A stretch of 64,000 bases of DNA, taken from positions 1 through 64,000 of the forward strand of contig RQOL01000733.1 in assembly GCA_013076295.1 (NCBI GenBank). Reading direction: 5' to 3'. The translations under genes and the position numbers were made by a program. Below the pieces are notes generated by a model. That model did not search any database and was not told the origin of the DNA. It was given only the letters and a program-made list of their open reading frames with translations. The stretch comes from Sanderia malayensis. Lineage: Eukaryota; Cnidaria; Scyphozoa; Semaeostomeae; Pelagiidae. This document shows, one piece after another, positions 55,198-64,000 of this stretch. Each line of letters starts with the position of its first letter. The first letter of the stretch is position 1.

Positions 55198-56994
55198 AAA
55201 ATATAACCAGGTGATAGCTTTATTTCTTTTTCAATCCGAGATACTTTCAAATGTACTTCGGTTTGTCTGAAGCCCCTAGACCCAGCAAAACAATCGGACA
55301 TTGCAGGGCATATTTTGACATTGTAACAACTGGGCCATTGGCCCAATAAGGTCCGGATAAAAATCGTGCTATAGACGAGGATGCCAAGCCAGATTTGCAA
55401 AAAAATTGTCACTTGACGTCAAAATAGTAGTTTTCTGTACTGAAATCAGATTTTTATCTGATAGACTTTCTTTCTTACAAAAAATTTAACCAAAAAACAG
55501 CCTTTCGGCCAAGGCTCGCGGCTATTAAGAAAAAAGGTTAAGCCGAAGTACACAAATCTCTGTCGTTGACAAGAGAGGCGAGCAATGAACAAAAAAAGGC
55601 GCGCAAAACACATTTTGATTTTGTAGCGATATTTTTTCAAAATGGTTCAGTTTTGTTCTGTTCTTGGTTGCACGAAAAATGGGTTAAGGATGAGGTCAAA
55701 TTTCATCGAATTCCCAAAGACCCTGGACGAAAGGAAAGATGGATTTCTGTTGCCAAAATAAATCCAGATAGCAATATTGACCATGCTTGGGTTTGCAGGA
55801 TTCACTTTGTCTCAGGTAGGCCATAATATATTTGTATTTATTCACCATTTTTTCCCTACAGGTTGCTCTGATTGAGATGTGAGATTATAATTATTTGTTT
55901 TACACGTTTATAACTAAATACATATGTTTCCCTAAGGTCTAGGTCAGAAAAGGGAGAACATAGTGAGAACTTAAAGGAAGACAACATATTTGGCATTATT
56001 ATCTTTTCAGCAATGTACTCTGGAACATGACAATAATAAGCTCCTTATGAAAATTCCTGGTTTTGTCGAGCCTTACATGCATTCCCATCAAAACAGAAAG
56101 CTCTCTAATTTTCAAGAACTTCTTGTACTAATGCGGTTACGTCTTGATTTATCAGAGCAATACTTGGCTTATCGTTCTGGAATTCACCAAAGTAGTGTTT
56201 GCAGAATTTCCCACAAGTGGATTGTTGTTTTGTCAAAATGTCTATTACTTTGCCTGAAAGGGAAGTTCGCAAGACATGCCACAGCATTCAGAGAGCATTT
56301 TCAAAGTGTGCTGCGATCATTGATTTGCACGATAGCAAGAAATGCCTATATATTTCCTGCGTCCACTTCTTTAACAAATCTCGTAAACATTATAATTGGA
56401 CCAGTCAAAGGTTTATTGGCTTTCCTCCGATGTTATAATGCTAAACAGGTCGCACAAAAAGGTTGAATATTATCGCAATTCGTCGTCCAATAAATTGTCC
56501 TTAGCTTTGTAGAGTACTTGTGATCGCGATATTCCACGTGCGAATCCATGTGGAAAGATAATTGGACTGCTTCGAAATAAACTTACAATGTTATAGGCTT
56601 GGTATATGACAGATTTTCTTGGTATCTTGATATAGAAAAAGAGAACTTTGAGGAACAAGAAAAAATCGATTCGTTGAAAGTGCCGAAGTCGCCTCGTCAA
56701 AGGTCACTCGTTAGAAGAATCTGTGTCCTTTTTTTGTATTCGTTCAAATATTGACTAAAATCTAACCCAGGTTAGCGAAAACCTGGGGCGAACCCGGGAA
56801 AGTTTGCGTAGTGTGGACAGGGCTTATGAGAGCCGGGCTAGCACGGTTAGGTGAGATCTCGCCTTTGGACACCCAAGATCTCACCTAACCGGACTGGCCT
56901 CATTGTGGCGTGCACGCGAAGCCATCATTCATTCCCATCATTCAATCCACCCCATTTCATATTTCGCTGAGTTGAGGAGATGGCGTCCAAGCAA
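55198..56994 (+). pseudogene. THAP/HTH_Tnp_4 (ISL2EU/IS4EU-like) transposon relic, copy B
   Basis: Exon 1, 55642-55815, encodes a complete THAP domain: MVQFCSVLGCTKNGL, FPKDPGRKERWISVA and WVCRIHFVSG (C-x4-C...W...CxxHF), with a GTAGGC donor. A later exon (acceptor ttttcag at 56010) reads CTLEHDNNKLLMKIPGFVEP, then LSNFQELLVLMRLRLDLSEQ and YLAYRSGIHQSSVCRISHKW, the HTH_Tnp_4 helices. ATAFREHF and, in another frame, SKCAAIIDLHD bring in the first catalytic Asp. The rest of the DDE domain is missing. The agggcatattttgacattg at about 55309 may be the left terminal repeat. The FLTGLP segment seen at 14420 is deleted here. Confidence 0.82.
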
Positions 56995-57268
56995 AACACA
57001 AATAGTAGTGGAAATATAAAAAAAAACCGTTTCGGTGGTCACCAGAGATCGAGCAAATAATAACGGCCTATATTTCCAAACGATAATTGCCAGTGCAACT
57101 GCAGCATTAAACCAATAATTGCTCCAAATTGTACGAGAATAAGAGAAATCAATTTACGAATTTGTTGTGTTCTTTTGGGCGCCATGTTGAATCTGACATG
57201 AACAAAAAACAAAGCACCAAGGTAATTTTCCCGCCATATCTGACCTCATTGGTCACATAACAATTTAC

Positions 57269-58240
57269 GTGCCAAAATTTCTCGGGCTGGAAACGGGCCA
57301 GCTCTGCTCATGTAAAGCCGGGCTGAAAATCATCTCACCAAACTCATATAAACAGGTCCTTAGCCTTCATAAACAAAAGAACCTCTTCATGAGTGGACTT
57401 GTCCATAAAATATTTGCGTATGCTTTATCTGGTGTGCTGAAGGCAAAGGTTACACCTTCACAGAAATTGCGCGAAGATCCAAAAGAGGCATGGTTGTTAT
57501 GCTTAAAGAGCGGGATATTATTTGCGGCTATTGAACATGTACTGCCGGATTTGCACAGTGCTGCAACAACGTTGTCGCAATTTTATATAAATCGAATTTG
57601 CCAATAGCAAAGGGTTTATAGACCCTGTTTGCACTGAGAAGGCATGTGCATGGAACAGTAGCACACAGACAGAGGTTGAGGTAGCAAAAATAACAAAATT
57701 AGCAATAAAAAAGCATTATGTGACAAAAAAGCGGATATTACAAACAGATTTAAAGCTGCCCACCGCCAGCCGAAATGAGAGGAGGGGAGGATTTACGGAT
57801 TCAAAATTTGTCCATGCAGCTGAGAGAACAACAACCAACAGCAGTTGTTTTAAATGCAAAGTACCTTCAAAAAAATATGGTTGTCCGGACACTTTAACAC
57901 AGATTGCAGAGACAATCAATGAAAAGCATACTGATGCAAATGAACAAAATTAGATCAGATTATTATTAAATGAACTTTCGTTTAGTGAGAGCCAGTTGGA
58001 CGAGTTGGAGAGAGTGACAAGATTGCAGGCTGATTCCAAAGTATGGAAATAACAGAGAATAGGATGTAATTACTGGCACAAAAATCAAAGATGTCTGCAC
58101 CAAGGTGGATTCGATCAGCAGGGCAGGAAGCAAGCCAGTTTCAGTTACGCCCGTTCTTGTGCGAATTATTAAAGACCTCAGCTTGCCCAGCAACTCGAAT
58201 AATGGACTCCCATGGGGAGTAGTTGTTCTGAAACGCTGTC
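57269..58240 (+). pseudogene. SWIM/YqaJ-type transposon gene relic
   Basis: The first part has LGLETGQLCSCKAGLKI, a CxCxxGL pattern like a SWIM finger, then KEAWLLCLKSGILFAAIEHV. The second (57720-57950) has FVHAAERTTTNSSCFKCKVP. The third has LSFSESQLDELERVTRLQAD, SKVWK, then in another frame TGTKIKDVCTKVDSISRAG and VTPVLVRIIKDLSLPSNSNN. ELExxTRxQxxSxxWxxxRxGRITxSK is the entry to YqaJ-type exonuclease domains in cnidarian transposon proteins. Stops and shifts are frequent. It probably pairs with the N-terminal scrap family at 13590 and 22992. Confidence 0.5.
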
Positions 58241-58297
58241 AGAGTTGATACCTCTTTTGTTTCCTCTGTATGAGTTTTCCGCCAAGCAACGAACTCT

Positions 58298-58304
58298 TAT
58301 AAAT
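58298..58304 (+). promoter_or_regulatory. TATA-like box upstream of gene X copy 3
   Basis: TATAAAT followed by cggagaccacaaccaatcta, as in copy 1. The start codon lies 81 bp beyond. Homology between copies 1 and 3 begins just 5' of this motif, so the retained unit includes the putative promoter. Confidence 0.45.
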
Positions 58305-58384
58305 CGGAGACCACAACCAATCTACCACAACTGCGTTCAAGGACTCATTATTAGTAGTTAAAAGTTATTATCTTCGAAACCAAA

Positions 58385-60888
58385 ATGGATCAAAAAAGTT
58401 TCAAGGAGCTGAAAGATGTAGGAAGGAAAGGTTTCGTGTCGGAGCTTGTAAACCCATTTCAAATAATTTCAAGCACAGAGTGCGTTGAAGAAGAGAATTT
58501 GGAGATGGATCTCGGTAAGTCAAGAATTGCTAAATGTTGATAAAATATTGTTTCTTGGAAATCTAATAGTTGTAAATAATGCAATTTAAACTTTCCAATG
58601 ATACACTCCAGCTACTAATCAAGAATAGAGTCTTTTACTGAGTTTGCCAATTTGGTCTCGTTTTTCAGGATCAAGCGCCAAATTCGAATCTGCTCAACCG
58701 TCATCACACAGCACGCCGCCAAATATGCTTGGTAAATTTATATTCACCACTAGTATAGCATGTTTTTATCTCCCTTATAGAACATTAATTGTATCTACTG
58801 CAACTAAATGCCACGCTAAACATCAGCCATGTTTTTTCATTTCCTCACTAGAATCTTCGGGCAAATGGGAAAGAGGCGATCAACAGTCTGGTTGCAGCAC
58901 ATGGCCTACAACCGCCTTCGGTAAGCAAGTATTATTTTTATGAACAGTCATATCATGGCTTTCACTGTGTTACTGCTGCCCATTCCATTAATTGCCAAAT
59001 AGCACGTTGTAGTTGTAAAAAAACTTTCTACAATTGCTGTGATAAAAATTTGCCTTTATGACATGTTAACTATCTTGATTTTAAACAACAGATGATTAAT
59101 CCAAAATTATGGCAAGGGCCTTAGCAATCGCTATGGTAATTATATATCTGTTTTTAAAACTGGTGAGCATTCCAAGGTAATAATCATAATTGTCATTGTG
59201 CCTGCACAATATTCGCAAAGCATTTTCTGACTTTGTTAGCAGGAGCAAGCTCAGCAAAAGGGAATGGAAGAACCGAAGACTGTTGTGTCGTACCAGTCGG
59301 TATGTCTAACAACCCACTAGCTCACTTTTTATTTAACTCTTCAAATATTTTCCACATGGTGAATAACATATATATGTTTTTAGTCCATAGAGTACGACAC
59401 AACAGAGATTTTCAAGTATCATATCGGGGAAGAAGAGCTAAGGCAATATATGGAAGGGGTGGAGATGCCATCGAAGGCCAAAAAAACTTTTCTGCCGAGA
59501 ACATTGCATTTTTCTCCAGAGAGAAAACCAGCAGAGGTGTCGTGGCGAGAAACATGAATTGTAAGTAGTACATGCACATCTAAATTTTTCATGCCATTTG
59601 CAGTACAGTATCCGCTTCAATTTTTGTTATTGGGCGATATTAGCCATCTATAATATTTCATCCTTGTTCCGAAGTCCTTCAACCGCATTTACATTTGCTT
59701 TTAGTTATCCAAGCACTGTTTTAAAAAAACAGTTGGCATGCCACTTGGTGGGCAAATTCCCAGACATGGCCGATAGCGATGGTGGATGCGTAAGTTGCTT
59801 TTTATTATTTAACATTTTGAAAATCTCGATAATCGTATGTTTCTACAATCATAATGTATTGATTTGTTGTTTTTAGCATTCGCTTTTCCACACGAAGCCA
59901 CGCCAGGGTGGCAGCATTGTAAAGTGCCTGGAACACATTAACAATAAATTCGTTATTCCAAAAGACAGACGAGTAAAGAAGAAAAGTGTGGGGAAAAGGA
60001 GAGAAGGGGTGCGCCCAGAGGGGCAGGCAGATGTATTTGCGGAAAATGGTATTATATTGTATTACTTTTAACTTGAGAAAAAACACCGTTGTCATCTCAA
60101 GTTCTACCAGCAACTTATGCGTGTTTTTTTTTTTTTAGTTGAGCAATTGCAACACATCACGTGTGGGGACCAGAGAGTCCAAAGTGTCATGGAGGCAACC
60201 TTCGTGGAAAGAAGAGCGTACATTGAAACGAAGGACTCGAAGGCCCCCACAATTGTGGATATCTTGAACAAATTTCACGTATTGACGAAGCAGGCAGAAG
60301 TGAGTTTACCATTTTTAATTGCCAGCATGAATACATCAATGCTTGACTATAAAACGTTTGTACGAAGGATTCTGATGCTTTTTACAGATAGAAATGGAGT
60401 TTGGTATAATGTACCCCGGTGCTTCGGACGAAGACTTTCAAATTACATTCGCCAAGATTGCGGAAGCCGCAAACGTTCAGCACGGTAATAGTCTTGTGTA
60501 TACAGTTCATCTATATCTACATTAGTATCTTCTGTACCTCTGATCCTTTTCCTGTTGAAATAACTATTATGCTTTTCTTTTAGATCACGATCTAGCCAGC
60601 CTCAGTGCTGCAATACTACCAAAGAGAAGCAAGAAACAGCTGGTAGAGACTGTAGAGTCAGTTCAGGCCAAGACAGCAGAGAATCCAGCTTTGACAATTG
60701 TAAGAGACATCAGGTCCGGCCAATATTATGTTATGATTATGGACAATGTTTACGCCATGCCGGACCTGATGTCCTCGTTTTTATTTTTATTTAAAGCGGC
60801 ATTCGTTTTTAATTGTAAATATAGCGAGGGACAGTTCCCCTTGTGTGGAATTTTGGAGCGGGTATGGAATTCAGCTGGGTGCTTGTAA
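58385..60888 (+). CDS. Gene X copy 3: unrecognised ten-exon gene
   Basis: Exons are 58385-58514, 58669-58731, 58852-58920, 59243-59299, 59391-59560, 59705-59789, 59877-60048, 60139-60299, 60388-60484 and 60584-60888, all GT/AG. Summed phases agree throughout if one A in the A7 run of exon 5 (about 59480) is extra, giving about 435 residues. The start is MDQKSFKELKDVGRKGFVSE. The middle is Cys/His-containing (CREHC in the copy 1 frame, KKQLACHLVGKFPDMADSDG, GGSIVKCLEHINNK), with a basic stretch RRVKKKSVGKRRE. Exons 8-10 look globular: AYIETKDSKAPTIVDILNKF, DHDLASLSAAILPKRSKKQ and SGQYYVMIMDNVYAMPDLMS. I cannot assign a family. A possible GTATGG donor lies at 60871, so more exons may have existed. 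Confidence 0.7.
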
Positions 60889-61375
60889 ACATAACATGTG
60901 AACTTGTATTTAACATAACTATATTATATCATAAAACTTGTGAATGTAAAAGTTCAAAGTAAACTTGGTACTAGTCTCTCGCTCTGCGTCCATCCTATCA
61001 TCTTATGTAATGTTTTAATGGGTAGGCCAGAGTACACACCTGACAGTGGCATTGGGGATCGCGAGTAGAAATAATGGGGCAACAATTTTGGCCACGCCTT
61101 AAATGGGCCCCTTTGTGACTCTGGCTCACTACTGAAAAATCCTTAAAATATGCATTGCCTTAGAATTTCACAAAAATATCCTGAGATTTTTGGCACATAA
61201 CTGAAAAATCACAACTGCCGTCATTTACAAATGATCAATCGCAAAAAAGCTGCATTCATGCTAAGCCTGAAAATATATCTAAAACCTAACTATTCTATTT
61301 ACTTTGTGATGAGGCAACCAATCAATATATTTCGGTAGGGAGGGAAGTGCAACAAGCTATCTGAAGTTCAGTCAT
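60889..61375. other. Intergenic, no feature seen
   Basis: Between gene X copy 3 and the Harbinger-type elements. Contains no open frame or inverted repeat that I can support. Confidence 0.4.
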
Positions 61376-61378
61376 TAA

Positions 61379-61786
61379 GGCCCCGTTTACACGAGACCGG
61401 TTCACTTTTGATCCGTATCAAAAGTGATACAGATAGGTTGCGTTTACATGGAGCCGCACTACTTGTGTTGCTGATGGGCTTTCCGTTTACACAAGTGCGG
61501 ATTCGCATGAAATAGAGGTGAAAAAAACGAAGTGAGGCTGAGAATCCAAACAAGAATATGCGCACAGCGCGACAGCGCATGTAAACCTGAAAACGGATCA
61601 AAAGTAAGCCGGATTCGCTGTTTACACGAGACCGGATCACTTTAAAAACGTCTTGCTAGAAGGATCAGAATTGATCTGGCTATCCGTATCTATTTTGATG
61701 CGGATTGCTTGGTCTCGTGTAAACGGGAGGCGTATCCGTATCAATTTTGTTTCGGATTCAAATGGATCCCTCGTGTAAACGGGGCC
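61379..61786. mobile_element. PIF/Harbinger-derived MITE with TAA target duplication
   Basis: 408 bp with inverted ends ggccccgtttacacgaga... and ...tcgtgtaaacggggcc, flanked by TAA at 61376-61378 and 61787-61789. Internally (about 61590-61730) it contains, in inverse orientation, the first 135 bp of the neighbouring element (61790 on), for example ttgatgcggattgcttggtc. It is therefore a deletion/rearrangement product of that family. The 3-bp TAA target fits PIF/Harbinger. Confidence 0.88.
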
Positions 61787-62029
61787 TAAGGCCCCGTTTA
61801 CACGAGACCAAGCAATCCGCATCAAAATAGATACGGATAGCCGGATCAATTCTGATCCTTCTAGCAAGACGTTTTTAAAGTGATCCGATCTCGTGTAAAC
61901 AGCGAATCCGGCTTACTTTTGATCAGTCTTTAAAACGAGGCCATAATTTTTCACTTGTCTGAGGCCAAGGGTAAGTTTGGCGCCACTCGACTAAGACTTG
62001 AAGAAATTTTGTGTCAAATCGAAATAAAC

Positions 62030-63321
62030 ATGGATGGAACGAAGCTGAGAATAATATCGTGGCTAATGTCGAATATAAATAGTCTAGTTGCTTTAGCACA
62101 ACTGAATTCCATGTTAGCAGTACACTGTGACAACTTGTTTCAGATTGAACAGCAGCAATTATTATCTGTTGTTGATCAAAGTACAGCCAAGATATTGAGA
62201 TTAAGAAAGCAGATCAAGAAATCCTCATCGAAGAGAAGAGTGCGTCGATTTTGGGAAAGGCCTGGCAGAGTGAGTACCTGGTGGGAAAATTTTATTAACG
62301 ATGTCGTTGTGCCAGAGGAATGGATGGAGAACTTTCGCATGTCAAAGGGCAGTTTTTTACTCTCTGCTATGAGCTACAACCATTTATAGAGAAGGATATG
62401 ACAACAATGAGAGTACCAATCCCATATACAAAGCGTGTGGCCATAACTTTGTATTATCTGGTAGATGAGGGGAGGTACCGTAAAACAGCAAATGCATTTG
62501 GTGTTTCAAGATCTGCTGTTTCCCTTATTGTGCGAGAAGTTTGTGTAGCCATTTCTTTGCACATGGGACCAAAGTACATAAGAATGCCAAGAACAGAAGA
62601 TGAAGTATTGAAAGCTGTGGAAGCATTTGAACAGAAATTTGGATTTCCACAATGTCTGGGAGCAGTTGATGGTACTCATATCTTCATAAAAAGGCCATCA
62701 GAAAACCCAACTGGTTATCTCAATAGGAAAAATAGATACTCCCTCAATGTTCAGGCCACATGTGACCATAACTATTGCTTCACAGATGTGGTCATTAAGT
62801 GGCCTGGGAGTATTCATGACGCACGAATCTTTGTCAACTCATCACTGAATGAGGCTTTGAGGACTGGTAAAATCCCTTCTTGCCCAAAGAAGCTGCTTGA
62901 TGATGAAGAAGAAGTACCAATATGCATCATTGGAGATGCTGCATACCCACTTTACCCTTATCTAATGAAAGACTTTCCTGGTGGGGGGTTAACATTGCAA
63001 GAGCAACTTTTTGGCTACAAGTTATGCTCAGCTCGTGTTGCTATTGAGTGCGCCTTTGGACGCCTAAAGGCACGATTTGGAATTTTGAAAAGAGAAATGG
63101 ATATTTCTTTTCCTGACCTGCAGCATGTCATACATAGTTGCTTCATTTTGAACAATTATTGTGAAATGCAAAAAGAAAGTGTTTGGGAAGAAGCTGTACA
63201 GCGTGCCAGAACCAACAATGACTTGGATCAACCAAGAATTGATAGACACAGGGGCAACAATTCAGCAGAGGAAGGTAGAGCCAAAAGAATAAGAGACATT
63301 TTTGTGAAATATTGTGACTAA
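62030..63321 (+). pseudogene. PIF/Harbinger DDE transposase with one apparent frameshift
   Basis: The start is MDGTKLRIISWLMSNI (ATG 62030). The N-terminal part has RRFWERPGRVSTWWENFIND and PEEWMENFRMSKG. The frame shifts at a T6 run (62353-62358), and the rest is read from 62320 in the next phase: YTKRVAITLYYLVDEGRYRK, TANAFGVSRSAVSLIVREVC (HTH), and the nuclease with QCLGAVDGTHIFIKRP (first Asp), WPGSIHDARI, CIIGDAAYPLYPYL (second Asp) and CSARVAIECAFGRLKARF (Glu). All three catalytic residues are present. One more T would restore a single frame of about 430 residues. The C-terminus EEGRAKRIRDIFVKYCD is complete. It excises DNA as a complex with its Myb partner. Confidence 0.9.
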
Positions 63322-63430
63322 AATATGCCATTAGTATTCTAGTAGTAATATTGAACTTTAAACTAATTGTTACATATATTGTCTTGCATGAATGTGTTTT
63401 GCTGTTGAGATCTTCTTTTCTCGAAAGAGG

Positions 63431-64000
63431 CTAGTGGTTCTTGATATTCACATGATTGTGATTGTTGGTATTGTGGTCCCCAGCTATTCTGGTGCATTGG
63501 ATAAGGAGATGGATGTTGAATAAACATGTTTGGAGGGGGTTGCTGTTTACATTTGAAAGCACCTGTTGCAACATTCCAAATCCATTGGATATCACTTTTG
63601 TCAGGTCTTTAAAATTCTCACCAAACATGTCCATTGTTGCAGCATGTTTTTCTTTGCTGGATTCGATGCTAGCTAGAGTTGCTTTCTTCAGCTTCAGTTC
63701 TTCCCTTGCTATATCCAGGAGCTGTGCATCACCTGAAGTGCGCTTTGAAAGCTTCGAATCTTTCTTCTCTTTCAAGTGAGCCAAAAGATTTCGCCTGGCT
63801 AAAGCCATATCCTTTACTGGCTTTTCAGCATCTTTAGTTTCAATCCCAGTTTCTTGGACTTGTGTGCTTTCAAGAGAATCTATGCTGCCTTCCATGTCAG
63901 TAGTTTCTGGACTGCTGTTTTCATTAGAAAAACTACTTTCAATACCATCATTCATGCTGTTGACTGCAGGAGATCCAGCCCAAATCTCCTCACACTCGTC
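63431..64000 (-). CDS. Harbinger Myb/SANT-type partner protein, 3' part
   Basis: Open on the minus strand from the window edge through DECEEIWAGSPAVNSMNDG, then SFSNENSSPETTDMEGSID, a basic helix AHLKEKKDSKLSKRTSGDAQ and LLDIAREELKLKKATLASIE, and a stop at 63431-63433. The N-terminal Myb domain would be outside the window. In Harbinger systems this protein binds the terminal repeats and brings the transposase into the nucleus. The two genes end 109 bp apart, tail to tail. The acidic middle and long C-terminal helix are usual. The frame is intact in what is visible. Confidence 0.75.
   Translation of the reverse strand, partial: DECEEIWAGSPAVNSMNDGIESSFSNENSSPETTDMEGSIDSLESTQVQETGIETKDAEKPVKDMALARRNLLAHLKEKKDSKLSKRTSGDAQLLDIAREELKLKKATLASIESSKEKHAATMDMFGENFKDLTKVISNGFGMLQQVLSNVNSNPLQTCLFNIHLLIQCTRIAGDHNTNNHNHVNIKNH

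Larger units (their letters stand above)
61790..64000. mobile_element. PIF/Harbinger transposon, left part (continues past window)
   Basis: Begins ggccccgtttacacgagacc directly after the TAA shared with the MITE. It encodes a DDE transposase on plus and a Myb/SANT-type protein on minus, the two-gene convergent layout of Harbinger elements. The right terminal repeat lies beyond 64000. Internal gatccggctt and tttacacgag repeats occur in the first 140 bp. Confidence 0.88.

Noticed and set aside
1..64000. tRNA or rRNA genes
   Set aside because: I saw no cloverleaf with convincing A and B boxes and no rRNA core motifs, although a covariance-model scan would be more reliable than reading by eye.

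Overview
This 64 kb window is AT-rich eukaryotic nuclear DNA from an animal, and almost everything recognisable in it is transposon-derived. The mixture suggests a cnidarian, most likely an anthozoan such as a stony coral. It includes CR1/L2-type LINEs, a THAP9/P-type transposase, THAP plus HTH_Tnp_4 (ISL2EU/IS4EU-like) transposases, several Mutator-like (MULE) lineages, hAT, PIF/Harbinger, a DIRS-type gag, a YqaJ/SWIM-type gene, and many short-intron genes with GT/AG borders. The species call is inference. I recognised no conserved single-copy host gene, rRNA, tRNA or CRISPR array.

Layout. 1-7057 (S1) is the first copy of a large direct duplication whose second copy (S2) is 31924-41140; each copy carries its own later insertions. 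7061-7270 is a retrotransposon gag zinc-knuckle scrap. 7263-10836 is a THAP/HTH_Tnp_4 transposon relic (second copy 55198-56994) that took in a small inverted-repeat element and a minus-strand LINE. 11252-12669 is an inverted-repeat transposon with an unrecognised coiled-coil gene. 12961-14480 holds MULE, YqaJ-type and ISL2EU scraps.

14494-19308, 44758-53055 and 58298-60888 are three copies of an unrecognised ten-exon gene, here called gene X. Copy 1 is split in exon 7 by a 2.4 kb transposon encoding a RecQ-like helicase (9-bp target duplication). Copy 2 is split in an intron by a CR1-like LINE, which is itself split by a 1.55 kb foldback element (9-bp target duplication). Copy 3 is physically complete but has one extra A in exon 5. 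All exon phases of copy 3 agree once that base is discounted, predicting a protein of about 435 residues.

20290-23150 holds an L1/Tx1-type fragment, an intact two-exon Myb/SANT-like gene, and a zinc-finger MULE scrap. 23477-25990 is a DIRS-type gag split by a hAT element with an exact 8-bp duplication. 26240-29470 contains hAT relics and a small chromo/tudor-knot ORF. 29865-31920 contains nothing recognisable. 41640-44757 holds MULE and hAT pseudogenes. 53055-54945 is a P-element transposase relic joined directly to gene X copy 2. 57269-58240 is a YqaJ/SWIM-type relic. 61790 to the window end is a PIF/Harbinger transposon with transposase and Myb-like genes facing each other; its transposase appears broken by one missing T.

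The main value of the window is that duplicated segments supply empty sites, so insertions, target duplications and relative ages can be read directly. The most interesting items are gene X, the RecQ-carrying transposon, and the foldback element with minisatellite arms.
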